DNA from: Gemmatimonadaceae bacterium
Lineage (GTDB): Bacteria > Gemmatimonadota > Gemmatimonadetes > Gemmatimonadales > Gemmatimonadaceae
Reading direction: 5' to 3'
Assembly: GCA_037721215.1 (NCBI GenBank)
Contig: JBBJNV010000024.1
Location: 1 to 64,000 of the forward strand
Length of the DNA: 64,000 bases
Shown here: positions 37,121-47,409 of the stretch, piece by piece
How positions within the stretch are numbered: position 1 is the stretch's first letter
Layout: each line of letters starts with the position of its first letter
Made by a program: the position numbers and the translations under genes
Notes under the pieces: model-generated
What the model saw: the letters and a program-made list of their open reading frames with translations, nothing else
Told to the model about the DNA's origin: nothing
Database searches by the model: none

Positions 37121-37478
37121 GGGGGCGACTGGCTTCGACGGGGTTGGTGAAGTCATGGCCGCGTGCCCAGGTTCTCGGATCCTGGTAAAACCTTCGGGAT
37201 AATTTTTACCTGCCAACAACAACTTGGCCCTGGCTGCGTAGCTCTTAGGAGCTGCTGCACCTGCCCTTCAGGAAGCCCGCCCGAGGCGGTTTGAAGGGTA
37301 TCGCAAATTCGGGATAGTCGAACGTTTTCGCCTTTGGGCGTTCGGCAAAAGCTTAAAAGGCTTGTCCAGCAGTGGGTTGCCCACTGGCCAGCGGCTGGAG
37401 ACCTCAATCGGTGGGATACGCACGTAGACGCTGTGGTGAATTCAGTCTCGGACCGGGGTTCGAATCCCCGCGCCTCCA
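37121..37478 (+). ncRNA. ssrA: tmRNA (transfer-messenger RNA)
   Basis: Rescues stalled ribosomes and tags the product for proteolysis. The 5' end GGGGGCGACTGGCTTCGACG and the 3' end GGTTCGAATCCCCGCGCCTCC form the tRNA-like domain; the 7-bp acceptor stem pairs GGGGGCG with CGCCTCC (one G-U), discriminator A at 37478. The tag reading frame is 37212-37241, encoding ANNNLALAA then TAG. The following bases are CTT, so the 3' CCA is not encoded and must be added. Length about 358 nt. Confidence 0.97.
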
Positions 37479-37500
37479 CTTTATATCCGAATATCGGGTC

Positions 37501-37530
37501 AAAGGGAGCGGGCAATTGTCCGCTCCCTTT
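37501..37530 (+). terminator. Terminator downstream of ssrA
   Basis: A perfect stem AAAGGGAGCGG / CCGCTCCCTTT with an 8-nt loop, 23 bases after the end of tmRNA. The A-tract before and T-tract after could make it work in both directions. Confidence 0.8.
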
Positions 37531-37678
37531 CCTGTACCGGCCCTCCGATGTTTATGCGTTCTGCAGGAGCGTCAGGTATGCGGAAAACTCGAAACAATGG
37601 CCGCCCATTCCCTCGAATGAAGTTTCCGGTATCTGTCCTGATGTTCGTGATGGCGCCCGCTGATATTTGCCCAGCGCT

Positions 37679-38182
37679 ATGAAACGCCAGATGTGCCTGG
37701 CGTTCACGCTTGCCGGCTCCTTGTCCTGCTCGTCAGCCCCGCCTGCAAAGCCTGCCGCGGAATCAGTAGCGCAATTTGCGGCCGGCAGTGGCAGGGAGGC
37801 TGTCACAATGATCGCTGGACAGGTAGTGCCGGTGACGGTACGCGCCACGATCCAGCCCGGCTGGCAGATATATTCGCTGACGCAGAAATCAGGCGGTCCC
37901 GCACCCCTTGAAATTTCAGTCTCGCCGACGCCGCCGTTCGATCTCGCTGCATTAGCAACAGGCCCGGCCCCGAAAGTGAAGCGCGATGCCACATTTGGCA
38001 TCGACACTGAGACATACGCGGCCAGCCCAGTCTTCGTCGTCCCGGTTCGTGTTTCAGATTCGGCCATGCCCGGGCCGGCAGTGCTCAAGCTCAAAGTGCG
38101 ATCGCAGGCGTGCAGCGACAATGTCTGCCTCGAGGCCGTGACTACGAACGTCGACGTGGCAGTGTCCATCACCCGGAAGTAA
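37679..38182 (+). CDS. Lipoprotein with DsbD N-terminal-like domain
   Basis: 167 residues from ATG 37679. The signal MKRQMCLAFTLAGSLSC ends in a lipobox-like SLSC at Cys17. The mature part matches the DsbD-N (DsbC/D immunoglobulin-like) pattern: VPVTVRATIQPGWQIYSLTQ, then PAPLEISV and VFVVPVRVSDSA, with SQACSDNVCLEAV providing the Cys pair. Such stand-alone domains are thought to pass electrons to periplasmic or envelope partners. No DsbD membrane domain or thioredoxin is in the window. It is convergent with the YbhN-like gene. Confidence 0.78.
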   Translation: MKRQMCLAFTLAGSLSCSSAPPAKPAAESVAQFAAGSGREAVTMIAGQVVPVTVRATIQPGWQIYSLTQKSGGPAPLEISVSPTPPFDLAALATGPAPKVKRDATFGIDTETYAASPVFVVPVRVSDSAMPGPAVLKLKVRSQACSDNVCLEAVTTNVDVAVSITRK

Positions 38183-38187
38183 CTCCG

Positions 38188-39180
38188 TCAGCTTGCTGTC
38201 ACTTCGCTCGGTTGCCGTCGCTTCCTCAATATGAATTCCGGCGCGAGCATGACGCCCACCAGCGTAACCGGAAGAATCTGAAGGGTCTGGATCAGCAATG
38301 ACACGGCAATCGCATCGTTTCTCGGCACACCGAACTGTCCGGCCGTCAGCGCATATATGAACTGAAAAAATCCGACATTGCCTGGCGTGGCGCGGATCAC
38401 CAGACCAAGGTTTGTAGCCAGGAGAGTGGCGAGGCTTCCCGCGGCTGGAATTGATACATGGGCTGCCGCCGCTGCGAGCTGAAATGTGACGATCTGTCCA
38501 ATCCACGCGACCATCGATAGTGTCAGCGCCCCAAGGAAGCGTGGTCCGGAAGTGAGCGACTGGCTGCTTCTCGCGAATCTTGCCATGTAGGATCGAACAC
38601 TGGCCCACACGCCTTTTGTCTCGCCCGTTACGTCCCAGACGTCCTCCGGGGAAACGTGCCGTGCGCTGTACACGAACCACACCAGCAGTGCCGCAATTGC
38701 AGCAAGCAGCGCCAACGCAGGCGCTTTCCAGGCTTCCAGTGCCGGCGGCATCGAGAACGCGACTACGCCGTACGCGAGCAACACCACGAAGCCCACCGGA
38801 TCAAAAAGTCTTTCAAGTGCGAGTGTAGCAAGCACAGTTGAACTCGGTATTCCGGTTGCGCGCGACACGAACACAACTCTTGCGGCATCGCCACCGTTCG
38901 CGACCAGGACATTGTTCAGCCCGGCCCCTGCCACCGTGGCTCGGAGTGCGAGCGAAAGGGAGGGGGCGCCGGCGGGCCGGAGGAATAACCACCAACGCAC
39001 CCCTTTCAGAGCTATCGTCAACAGGTTGATCGCAACCGCGGCTAGGAAGAGCGAGAGCGAGGCGCCGCGTATCGACTGCCACGCAGCCGTCCAGTCGATG
39101 GTGCGCGCAAAGACAATGAGGAAGGCGACGATCGTCGCGGTGAGCACCCAGCGCAACAGGCGCGTGACGCCAGGGCTCAT
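38188..39180 (-). CDS. YbhN/UPF0104-type membrane protein (flippase-like)
   Basis: 330 residues with about seven to eight membrane segments. The family signature region is NLLTIALKGVRWWLFLRP, followed by VAGAGLNNVLVANGGDAARV and ALERLFDPVGFVVLL. This is the lysylphosphatidylglycerol-synthase membrane domain (PF03706) without the synthase domain. It overlaps the upstream deacetylase (ATGA) and ends the long minus-strand series. A role in lipid-linked glycan or lipid transport is inferred from the glycosyltransferase and deacetylase neighbours. Confidence 0.88.
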   Translation of the reverse strand: MSPGVTRLLRWVLTATIVAFLIVFARTIDWTAAWQSIRGASLSLFLAAVAINLLTIALKGVRWWLFLRPAGAPSLSLALRATVAGAGLNNVLVANGGDAARVVFVSRATGIPSSTVLATLALERLFDPVGFVVLLAYGVVAFSMPPALEAWKAPALALLAAIAALLVWFVYSARHVSPEDVWDVTGETKGVWASVRSYMARFARSSQSLTSGPRFLGALTLSMVAWIGQIVTFQLAAAAAHVSIPAAGSLATLLATNLGLVIRATPGNVGFFQFIYALTAGQFGVPRNDAIAVSLLIQTLQILPVTLVGVMLAPEFILRKRRQPSEVTAS

Positions 39181-39866
39181 TTTCCCGGCAGCGTTACGAA
39201 CTCATACCCACGTAACCTCAGTCCGGTGATGATCTCGGGCAGTGCAGCCGCCGTCTGTGTGCGATCGCCATCAGCGTTGTAGCCATCGCCGTCGTGCAAC
39301 AAGACGATCGAACCCGGGGCGACCCCGTTCAAAGTCCTCGCGACAATCTGTTCAGCGCCAGGACGATCACTGTCCCATACTCCAAGCGACCACCCTATCG
39401 TCCGTTCGCCCATTGCGGCGGCGATGGCCGTGACCCAGGGGCTGCGAAAGCCATGCGGCGCGCGAAAAAAAGCTGGCGTCGCTCCACTCGCCCGTTCGAT
39501 TGCCCGTTTCCCGAGAAAAAGATCGCGCTTCACATAGAGGGGCGATTTGAAATGAAGCTTGCGGTGGAAGTAACCGTGGTTCCCCACCTGATGCCCTTCC
39601 TTTACCACTCGCTGCACGAGCTCCGGCCAGCGCTCCGCGTGTCGGCCAAGGATGAAGAACGTCGCCTTTACCCCGGCATCGCGCAGGGCATCGAGGATCA
39701 ACGGCGTGGCGTCGATGTTCGGTCCATCGTCAAAGGTGAGCGACACCTGCCGTTCACGAGTCGGCAGATGACCGAGCACCGGGCCGAAAAGAAAGCTGTT
39801 GCGATGATACGCGCCGTGAACCGCGCCACCGAGCATCGAGATACCGACTGCCGCCGGAAGGATCAC
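39177..39866 (-). CDS. Polysaccharide deacetylase (NodB family)
   Basis: 229 residues from GTG 39866 (GTGA overlap with the glycosyltransferase stop). The N-terminal hydrophobic stretch ILPAAVGISMLGGAVHG may be a signal or anchor. NodB motifs: VSLTFDDGPN (general base and metal Asp), GNHGYFH (metal histidines), FFRAPHGFRSP and the C-terminal SIVLLHDGDG. It probably removes N-acetyl groups from a surface glycan or lipid-linked sugar made by the adjacent GT4 enzyme. Confidence 0.92.
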   Translation of the reverse strand: MILPAAVGISMLGGAVHGAYHRNSFLFGPVLGHLPTRERQVSLTFDDGPNIDATPLILDALRDAGVKATFFILGRHAERWPELVQRVVKEGHQVGNHGYFHRKLHFKSPLYVKRDLFLGKRAIERASGATPAFFRAPHGFRSPWVTAIAAAMGERTIGWSLGVWDSDRPGAEQIVARTLNGVAPGSIVLLHDGDGYNADGDRTQTAAALPEIITGLRLRGYEFVTLPGK

Positions 39867-41068
39867 GCGCTTGCTCTCGAAGCGCCGAGGACGCCCGCAT
39901 ATACATCGAGTACAGCCTCGGTAACCGTCGGCCATCCGTATTGCTGCGCGTGAAGCCGCCCCGTCTTTCCAAGCCTGGCTTGCAAGGTCTCGTCCTCGAG
40001 CAACCTCACGAGATTGTCAGCGAGCGCACCGCGATCTCCGCAATGAAACATCAGGGCCTCCCGCTCGTGCTTCACCACATCGCGGAAGCCGAGGATATCC
40101 GAACAGACGATTGGAGTCTCGCACGCCATCGACTCCAGAAGAGTGATTCCAAACGATGCTTTCGTCGTAGGGCAGGCATAGATCGCACTGTGAGCATAGT
40201 AGCCAGGCCGCTGGCCGAGCACCGAGCCGACGAAGGTGATATCGCGGTCGCTGCCGGCGGCCCTGTAGTAATGATTTCTGAGTGGGCCGTCGCCGACTAC
40301 GACCAGTTGCGCTTCGCGGCCGCGCGACCGGACGCGCTTGAATGCGTCAATGAGAGTGGTGAGGCCGTTGCGCGGATCGAATCTGCCGAGAAACAGGATT
40401 GCGGGCATATCCGTGCGGATGCCGGGCGGCGCGGGGACATTCGGGTTGAAAAGATCCAGATCGATCCCGTTGGGAACGATCGTCCAGTTCGCTTCGAAGT
40501 ATCGGTTGAGCGCAACAGTGGTTGAATGCGAGACTGCTATCGCTGCTGAGAGTCGGTCGAGCCGGCTCTGAAAGTACTTACGTCCGAAACCGTACCAGAA
40601 CGAACGGTCGAAATACGTGTGGAACGTGCCGACTACCGGACAATCCGCTTCCTCGATGGCGAGGACCGGCAGGATCGGGCTGAGTGGCGAATGAGCGTGG
40701 ACGACGTCGTAGTTTCCGCGCCTCAGCGTGTGTTTCATCTCGTTCCGCAGCGAGAAGCCAATCGTCACCCGAGCCTGCGACCCGTTGAAATAAACCGGAT
40801 GGCTTTTTCCGATTCGGATCACGTGGGGTTCTTCAACCGCCCCCTCGATTCTCGAGGTGATAATATCGACGTGATGGCCCAGACGCCGAGCTTCTCTGGC
40901 GAAGAAGTGAACATGCTCGCAGATGCCGCCGAGGTGCGGGTAGTAGTACTCGGTAACGAGTGCGATTCGAAGTGGACGTTTATACTCGCTGCCGATCCGC
41001 GGCAATGGCGCGGCGGGCGTAAGATCCGCAACGCGCGCGAGGTTATTTCGGCGAATCAAGGGCGGCAT
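39863..41068 (-). CDS. Glycosyltransferase family 4 (PimB-like)
   Basis: 401 residues from ATG 41068, overlapping the end of ppdK by 26 bases. GT-B fold: N-terminal ALVTEYYYPHLGGICEHVHFFA and HVDIIT, then IVPNGIDLDLFNPNVP, and C-terminal FLGRFDPRNGLTTLIDAF. The E-x7-E motif is in FGITLLESMACETPIV. It resembles phosphatidylinositol mannosyltransferases; donor and acceptor are unknown. It forms a three-gene overlapping unit with the deacetylase and the YbhN-like protein, suggesting a glycolipid pathway. Confidence 0.92.
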   Translation of the reverse strand: MPPLIRRNNLARVADLTPAAPLPRIGSEYKRPLRIALVTEYYYPHLGGICEHVHFFAREARRLGHHVDIITSRIEGAVEEPHVIRIGKSHPVYFNGSQARVTIGFSLRNEMKHTLRRGNYDVVHAHSPLSPILPVLAIEEADCPVVGTFHTYFDRSFWYGFGRKYFQSRLDRLSAAIAVSHSTTVALNRYFEANWTIVPNGIDLDLFNPNVPAPPGIRTDMPAILFLGRFDPRNGLTTLIDAFKRVRSRGREAQLVVVGDGPLRNHYYRAAGSDRDITFVGSVLGQRPGYYAHSAIYACPTTKASFGITLLESMACETPIVCSDILGFRDVVKHEREALMFHCGDRGALADNLVRLLEDETLQARLGKTGRLHAQQYGWPTVTEAVLDVYAGVLGASRASA

Positions 41069-43712
41069 GTGCTGCGGCCAGACGAGCAATCGGCACGCGA
41101 AATGGCGAGCATGATACGTAGTCGAGGCCCATTTGATGACACAAGGCAACTGACCGTGGCTCGCCTCCATGCTCGCCGCAGATTCCCAGTTTAAGATCCG
41201 GGCGCACGCGTCGCCCATCTTCCACTGCCATTCGGATCAAGCGACCCACCCCGGTGGCGTCGAGTACCTGAAACGGATCATCGTCAAAAATTCCACGTTC
41301 GATGTATGCCGGCAGAAACCGCCCCGCGTCGTCGCGACTCAGCCCGTAGGTGGTTTGCGTCAGATCGTTCGTGCCGAACGAGAAGAACTGAGCGCTCGCG
41401 GCGATGGTATCGGCGGTGAGAGCGGCGCGCGGTAGTTCGATCATCGTTCCGATCAGGTAGTCTACGCTTTCACCCATCACGCCCATCACCTGCTGTGCGG
41501 CCTCTTCCAGTATCGCGCGCTGGTTGTCGAATTCGGCAACGGTCGAGACGAGCGGCACCATGATCTCGGGCTGAACGTCGATGCCGCGCCGCATCGCTCG
41601 AACAGCGGCCTCGAAAATCGCGCGGCCCTGCATTTCGGTGATCTCCGGAAAAGTGATCCCCAGCCGGCATCCGCGGTGGCCAAGCATCGGGTTGGTCTCG
41701 CGAAGCGATTCGACGATGCGCGACAGTTCCGCGCGTGGCAGGTTCAGAGTTCGAGCCAGGAGTTTGCTCTCCTCGCCGCCGTGAGGAAGAAACTCGTGCA
41801 GAGGAGGGTCGAGTAACCGGATTGTCACCGGCAACCCGTTCATCGCCTCGAATATTCCCTCGAAGTCGCCACGCTGCATGGGGAGCAGCTTGGCCAGTGC
41901 ACGCCTGCGGCCATTTCCATCGCGAGCGACTATCATCTCGCGCATCGCCGTGATCCGGTCGCCTTCGAAGAACATGTGCTCGGTGCGACAGAGCCCGATG
42001 CCCTCTGCTCCAAACGCCCGGGCAGTGCGCGCATCGCGCGGCGTATCCGCGTTTGCGCGAACTTTCAGCGTTCGCACGTCATCTGCCCACCCAAGCAGCT
42101 CCGAATACGACTGATACACCGGTGCGGAAGCCGCTGCGATGGCACCGCTGGTTACGCGCACCACCTCGCTGGGAATCGTCGGCAGATTCCCGGCAAAGAC
42201 GCGGCCCGTCGCACCGTCGAGCGTCAGCCAGTCGCCTTCGCTGATGTCGGTGCCGTTGACACTGAATCGACGATGGTCGATGTCGACGTCAATATCCTTG
42301 CATCCGACGATCGCGCACTTGCCCATCCCTCGCGCGACCACGGCTGCATGGCTGGTCATTCCGCCCCTGGCCGTCAATACCGCACGGGCCGCCACGATAC
42401 CGTGGAAATCCTCCGGGGTAGTCTCATCTCTGACGAGAATGACGGCGTCACCCGCCGCGCCGCGCTCTTCGGCGCTGTCAGGATCGAAAACGGCAACGCC
42501 ACTTGCTGCGCCTGGGCTTGCAGGAAGCCCAATACAAAGCGGCACCGCACGCACTGATGGGTCGATGATCGGATGCAATAGCTGGTCGAGCTGGCCTGCC
42601 GGCACTCGTCTGACGGCCTCATTGCGATCGATCAACCCCTCCGCCACCATGTCGCGGGCGATGCGGACAGCTGCAGCCGCTGTACGCTTTCCGCTACGTG
42701 TCTGCAGCAGGAAGAGTTTCCCGCGCTCGACCGTAAACTCCAAGTCCTGCATGTCTGTGAAGTGGCGCTCGAGACTGTCCTGCGTCTCCAGAAGCTCTTT
42801 ATAGGCGCCCGGGAGCATGTGCTCCATTTCGTCGATCTGCAGCGGCGTGCGGATACCCGCCACCACATCCTCGCCCTGCGCATTGACGAGAAACTCGCCG
42901 TAAAAACGTTTCTCGCCGGTCGACGGATTTCTCGTAAAGGCGACCCCTGTGCCGGAGTCGGAGCCGAGGTTGCCAAAGACCATCGCGACAACGTTGACTC
43001 CCGTCCCCAGATTCTCCGGAATGCCATTGACCTTGCGATAGTCGCGCGCCTTTTTCAGGGTCCACGACTTCCACACTGCTTCGATGGCGCCCCAGAGCTG
43101 TACGACGGGGTTTGAAGGAAAATCCGCTCCTGTTGCGTTGCGAACGAGTGACTTGTATTCCTCGACGAGATTGCGGACCACATCCTCGCTGAGATCGGAG
43201 TCATTCTGCACACCGCTGGTCAGCCGCCGGGCTTTCAGCACGTGCTCAAAATTCGAGATCGGCACGCCGAGCACAACGTCCGCATACATCTGGATAAACC
43301 GACGGTACGAATCGTACGCAAACCGGGCGTTGTTGTTCTGCGCCGCGAGTCCCTCGGCAGTACGATCGTTGAGTCCAAGATTCAGAATCGTCTCCATCAT
43401 CCCGGGCATCGAAACCGAAGCACCTGATCGCACTGAGACCAGCAGCGGATTCCTGGGGTCGCCGAGCCGTTTGCCCGTTGCCTCCTCAAGGCGGGCGATG
43501 TTGCCCTCGACCTCCGCACGCAAGCGGTCAGTGTATTTGCCGTCCGCGAGATACGCGACGCATTCACGGCATGCGATTGTGAATCCCTGCGGAACGGGAA
43601 CCCCGAGATTCGTCATTTCTGCGAGATTGGCCCCTTTCCCGCCCAGTTCCACCTTCATCTCGCGCGTCCCTTCGGCGGAACCATTGCCAAAGAAAAAAAC
43701 TGACTGTGCCAT
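41043..43712 (-). CDS. ppdK: Pyruvate, phosphate dikinase
   Basis: Interconverts pyruvate, ATP and Pi with PEP, AMP and PPi. 889 residues from ATG 43712 (MAQSVFFFGNGSAEG). N-terminal ATP-grasp region: ELGGKGANLAEMTNLGVPVPQGF. The phosphohistidine is in RGGMTSHAAVVARGMGKCA. The C-terminal PEP domain has EGIGLCRTEHMFF and SFGTNDLTQTTYGLSRDD. It begins 4 bases after the purF stop, an unusual place for this gene. Confidence 0.96.
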   Translation of the reverse strand: MAQSVFFFGNGSAEGTREMKVELGGKGANLAEMTNLGVPVPQGFTIACRECVAYLADGKYTDRLRAEVEGNIARLEEATGKRLGDPRNPLLVSVRSGASVSMPGMMETILNLGLNDRTAEGLAAQNNNARFAYDSYRRFIQMYADVVLGVPISNFEHVLKARRLTSGVQNDSDLSEDVVRNLVEEYKSLVRNATGADFPSNPVVQLWGAIEAVWKSWTLKKARDYRKVNGIPENLGTGVNVVAMVFGNLGSDSGTGVAFTRNPSTGEKRFYGEFLVNAQGEDVVAGIRTPLQIDEMEHMLPGAYKELLETQDSLERHFTDMQDLEFTVERGKLFLLQTRSGKRTAAAAVRIARDMVAEGLIDRNEAVRRVPAGQLDQLLHPIIDPSVRAVPLCIGLPASPGAASGVAVFDPDSAEERGAAGDAVILVRDETTPEDFHGIVAARAVLTARGGMTSHAAVVARGMGKCAIVGCKDIDVDIDHRRFSVNGTDISEGDWLTLDGATGRVFAGNLPTIPSEVVRVTSGAIAAASAPVYQSYSELLGWADDVRTLKVRANADTPRDARTARAFGAEGIGLCRTEHMFFEGDRITAMREMIVARDGNGRRRALAKLLPMQRGDFEGIFEAMNGLPVTIRLLDPPLHEFLPHGGEESKLLARTLNLPRAELSRIVESLRETNPMLGHRGCRLGITFPEITEMQGRAIFEAAVRAMRRGIDVQPEIMVPLVSTVAEFDNQRAILEEAAQQVMGVMGESVDYLIGTMIELPRAALTADTIAASAQFFSFGTNDLTQTTYGLSRDDAGRFLPAYIERGIFDDDPFQVLDATGVGRLIRMAVEDGRRVRPDLKLGICGEHGGEPRSVALCHQMGLDYVSCSPFRVPIARLAAAHAALDSPK

Positions 43713-43716
43713 CAGA

Positions 43717-45099
43717 TCAGCACCCGCAGCCGAAGCGGAGTTTCTGTGGATCGGCAGGAGGTGGTGTAGGGTAGTCGCCGGAGAAGCATGCGTGGCAGAA
43801 ACCTTCCGGCCCGTCGGGCACCGACTCGAGCATTCCCTTGAGTGACAGGTATCCAAGAGAATCCACGCCAAGCGTGCTTGCTATCTGATCGACAGTCAGG
43901 TTTGCCGCGATCAGCTCCTCACGGTTTGGTGTATCTATCCCGTAATAGCAGGGCCCGGTAATCGGCGACGAGCTGACCCGCATGTGCACTTCGCGTGCGC
44001 CAGCAGCCCGAACCATCGCCACGAGGCCCCGTGTCGTGGTGCCCCGGACAATCGAGTCGTCGACCATCACCACGCTCTTGCCATTCAGCACCTCGCGAAC
44101 AGCGTTGTACTTGACCTTCACTTTCGCATCGCGCGCCGCCTGCGATGGTTGAATGAAGGTTCGACCCACGTAATGATTGCGTATCAGCGCGAGCTCGAAT
44201 GGCAATTTTGATTCCTCCGCATAACCAAGCGCAGCCGAATTGGATGAATCGGGAACGCTGAAAACGAAGTCCGCGCCCTCGGCCGGATGCTCCTGCGCCA
44301 GTCTGCGGCCAAGCGAACGGCGGGCCCGATCTACAGATCCGCCAAATACCCGGCTGTCGGGCCGTGCGAAATAAACATGCTCAAACACGCACTGATGTCC
44401 TGTTTCAGCGGGGAGGGGGGAAGACGAGCGCATGCCGGAACTGTCGACGGCGACAATCTCGCCGCGGCCGACTTCCCGAATCGCTGAAGCGCCGACAATA
44501 TCGAGTGCGCAGCTTTCCGACGCGAAAACGTATGATCCATTCAGTATTCCCATCACCAGCGGCCGCCATCCGCGCGGATCGCGTACCGCCAGCAGAGTTT
44601 CGCCGATCAGAACCACGAGCGCATACGCCCCCTCGACGTTGCGCAATGCGTCCGCAAGCTTGTCCTCCGGTTTTTCGGCGGTGGAGCGAGCAATTCGGTG
44701 CACCAGCACCTCGCTGTCCATCGTCGAAGTGAATATCGAACCAACGGACTCCAGTTCGCGCCTGAGTTCGGTAGCGTTGATGAGGTTGCCGTTATGAGCC
44801 AGCGCGATGTGTCCGTCCCGGAATCGGGCCAGCATGGGTTGCGCGTTCTCGATGGTCGATGAACCGGCCGTGCTGTAGCGCGTGTGCCCGATAGCCACGT
44901 CGCCGGCAAGTGCGCCGGCGTCGATTCCCTTGAAGCCTTCCGATACCAGACCCATCGTTCTGGATGCGCGGGCTCCAGCCCCACTTCCCGAGGCGACGAT
45001 CCCCGCCGATTCCTGCCCCCGGTGCTGCAGAGAGTACAGTCCCAGATGTGATATTTCGGCAGCATTGGGATGCCCGTGAATTCCGAAGATGCCGCACAT
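43717..45099 (-). CDS. purF: Amidophosphoribosyltransferase
   Basis: First committed step of purine synthesis. 460 residues. The glutaminase nucleophile is Cys2 (MCGIFGIHG), so no propeptide needs to be removed. YSLQHRGQESAGI and FCHACFSGDYP are typical, the latter hinting at the Fe-S-type PurF group. The PRPP motif is VVMVDDSIVRGTTTRGL. It lies directly downstream of purL. Confidence 0.96.
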   Translation of the reverse strand: MCGIFGIHGHPNAAEISHLGLYSLQHRGQESAGIVASGSGAGARASRTMGLVSEGFKGIDAGALAGDVAIGHTRYSTAGSSTIENAQPMLARFRDGHIALAHNGNLINATELRRELESVGSIFTSTMDSEVLVHRIARSTAEKPEDKLADALRNVEGAYALVVLIGETLLAVRDPRGWRPLVMGILNGSYVFASESCALDIVGASAIREVGRGEIVAVDSSGMRSSSPLPAETGHQCVFEHVYFARPDSRVFGGSVDRARRSLGRRLAQEHPAEGADFVFSVPDSSNSAALGYAEESKLPFELALIRNHYVGRTFIQPSQAARDAKVKVKYNAVREVLNGKSVVMVDDSIVRGTTTRGLVAMVRAAGAREVHMRVSSSPITGPCYYGIDTPNREELIAANLTVDQIASTLGVDSLGYLSLKGMLESVPDGPEGFCHACFSGDYPTPPPADPQKLRFGCGC

Positions 45100-45101
45100 G
45101 G

Positions 45102-47408
45102 TTAAACCGGTACGAGAGTCGAACGGGTTGCTGCGGCAGTTGAGGCAACCGCGCCGCGCATGATGTCAGGAATGGCATCATGATAAGCTGCTGAAAGACT
45201 ATCAATGCTCGCGACCAGCGAAACGCGGCCGGCCGCGATCCGAAAACCCATCGCCACCGACGTGACCGTGCCTATACGGTAGGCCGGCACGCCATGCCTG
45301 TGCGCTGTGTCAACGACGGATTGCGGGTCAGCCGAGCTGACCACGAAGCGGGCTCCGGATTCGCCGAACAACACCGCGCGTGATGGAATGCCGGCGAACA
45401 TGCTGATGTCTGCTTCAGCACCGAATACTCTCGCAGTGTTCGCCATGCAGCATTCGGCAAGTGCAACCGCGAGGCCTCCGTCGCTGCAATCATGCGCTGA
45501 AGTGACATGACCGCCGCGAATGGCCTCGAGCAGCGCCGCGATGGCAGCGCGTTCGCGGTCAAGGCAGCATTCGGGGGGACGGCCGGTAACGATTCCGTGA
45601 ATTCGCTGGAGATACTCGGTTCCGCCCAAATCATCGGCACAATCCCCAAGGAGTACGATCGCATCGCCTTCATTCTGAAAGGTCGCGCGCGTCACATGCG
45701 CGAGTGATTCGATCAGACCGATCATTCCAATTACCGGCGTCGGATAGACTGCCCCCGCAGGGTTCTCGTTGTAGAGCGAAACGTTCCCGCCTGTCACTGG
45801 TGTAGAGAGCTCGATGCACGCTTCGCCGATGCCCAGGATTGCTTCCTTCAACTGATGGAAAACCTCCGGGCGCTTCGGATTGCCAAAATTGAGACAGTTG
45901 GTGATGGCCATTGGTGTTGCCCCGGTGCACGCGACATTCCGTGCCGCTTCAGCGACAGCGTTGCGGCCACCGGTGCGTGGATCGAGATAAACGTAGCGAC
46001 CATTGCAGTCGGTCTTCATTGCGATGGCCTTGTCTGTGCCGCGAATCCGGATCACGGCAGCGTCACCGCCCGGGCCGATAACGGTGCTCGTTCGGACGGT
46101 TGAGTCGTACTGGCGATATGCCCAGGCCTTGCTCGCGATGGTGGGGGAGGAGAGTAGACGAATCAGCGTCCACGCGGCCTCACTCTCTTCGGGCAACTCC
46201 CGGATCGCACCGACATCAGTGTTTCGAAGTGCGGCAATGTGCGGGTCTTCTCTTGCTTCCGGCGCATAGCGCGGACAGTCGGTAACAAGTCGGGAACCGG
46301 GGAATTCGGCGACTATCGTGTCACCTTCGGTCACCCGGTACACAGGATCAGAGATAACCTCGCCAATCACGGCCGCCGCGAGGTCCCACTTTGCGAGGAT
46401 CGCCGATACTTCCGTCTCACGACCGCGGTGAGCCACTACCAGCATTCGTTCCTGCGACTCGCTGAGCAGAACTTCGTACGGGGTCATGCCCGATTCACGA
46501 ACCGGCACCTTGGACACATCGATCGTCACGCCCACATCCCCTCGCTCGGCCATTTCGGCCGACGAGGACGTCAGTCCAGCCGCCCCCATGTCCTGGATGG
46601 CAACGATGTGCCCGCTCTTGATCAACTCGAGACTAGCCTCGAGGAGGAGTTTCTCCGTGAACGGATCGCCCACCTGCACTCGGGGACGCTTGGCCTCGGT
46701 TGCCTCGGACAAGTCCTCGGAAGCGAACGAAGCGCCATGGATCCCATCCCGGCCGGTGCGGGCACCGACCGCAATGATTGGATTGCCGACGCCCTCCGCC
46801 TTGGCTCTGATCAGATCGTCCTCGTGCATCAGACCAACGCACATTGCGTTGACGATCGGATTTCCCTCATACGCAGGGTCGAACACGATTTCACCGCCAA
46901 CAGTCGGAACGCCGACGCAGTTGCCATAGTCGCCAACGCCTTTGACGACACTCGCGAACAGGTATCTGACTCGTGCGCTTTCAAGCGATCCGAACCGCAG
47001 CGAGTTGAGCATCGCGATCGGACGGGCGCCCATTGTAAAAACGTCGCGCAGGATGCCGCCAACACCGGTCGCGGCCCCCTGATAGGGTTCGACTGCCGAC
47101 GGGTGGTTGTGAGATTCTATCTTGAATGCGACGGCCATTCCGTCGCCGATCGAAATGACGCCGGCATTCTCGCCGGGACCCTGAAGAACGTAAGGCGCTG
47201 CAACAGGCAGTGTCCTCAGGAGATTACGCGAGTGCTTGTAGGAGCAATGCTCGCTCCACAGCGCGGATACGATTCCGAGCTCGGTGAAAGTCGGCTGCCG
47301 GCCAAGCATCGATACCAGCCGCTCGAACTCTTCGGCTGTAATGCCGTGCTCGGCTACAAGCGCGGCAGTGATGTCGGGGTCGCCGAGCCGGGGCTGGACA
47401 GTCGCCAC
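45102..47408 (-). CDS. purL: Phosphoribosylformylglycinamidine synthase, PurL (small type)
   Basis: About 770 residues, the short PurL that works with separate PurQ and PurS. Motifs: [57 protein letters not shown] and, near the end, [18 protein letters not shown]. The start is taken as GTG 47408, one base after the purQ stop; a TTG at 47420 would overlap purQ and add four residues. Confidence 0.95.
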   Translation of the reverse strand: MATVQPRLGDPDITAALVAEHGITAEEFERLVSMLGRQPTFTELGIVSALWSEHCSYKHSRNLLRTLPVAAPYVLQGPGENAGVISIGDGMAVAFKIESHNHPSAVEPYQGAATGVGGILRDVFTMGARPIAMLNSLRFGSLESARVRYLFASVVKGVGDYGNCVGVPTVGGEIVFDPAYEGNPIVNAMCVGLMHEDDLIRAKAEGVGNPIIAVGARTGRDGIHGASFASEDLSEATEAKRPRVQVGDPFTEKLLLEASLELIKSGHIVAIQDMGAAGLTSSSAEMAERGDVGVTIDVSKVPVRESGMTPYEVLLSESQERMLVVAHRGRETEVSAILAKWDLAAAVIGEVISDPVYRVTEGDTIVAEFPGSRLVTDCPRYAPEAREDPHIAALRNTDVGAIRELPEESEAAWTLIRLLSSPTIASKAWAYRQYDSTVRTSTVIGPGGDAAVIRIRGTDKAIAMKTDCNGRYVYLDPRTGGRNAVAEAARNVACTGATPMAITNCLNFGNPKRPEVFHQLKEAILGIGEACIELSTPVTGGNVSLYNENPAGAVYPTPVIGMIGLIESLAHVTRATFQNEGDAIVLLGDCADDLGGTEYLQRIHGIVTGRPPECCLDRERAAIAALLEAIRGGHVTSAHDCSDGGLAVALAECCMANTARVFGAEADISMFAGIPSRAVLFGESGARFVVSSADPQSVVDTAHRHGVPAYRIGTVTSVAMGFRIAAGRVSLVASIDSLSAAYHDAIPDIMRGAVASTAAATRSTLVPV

Positions 47409-47409
47409 T

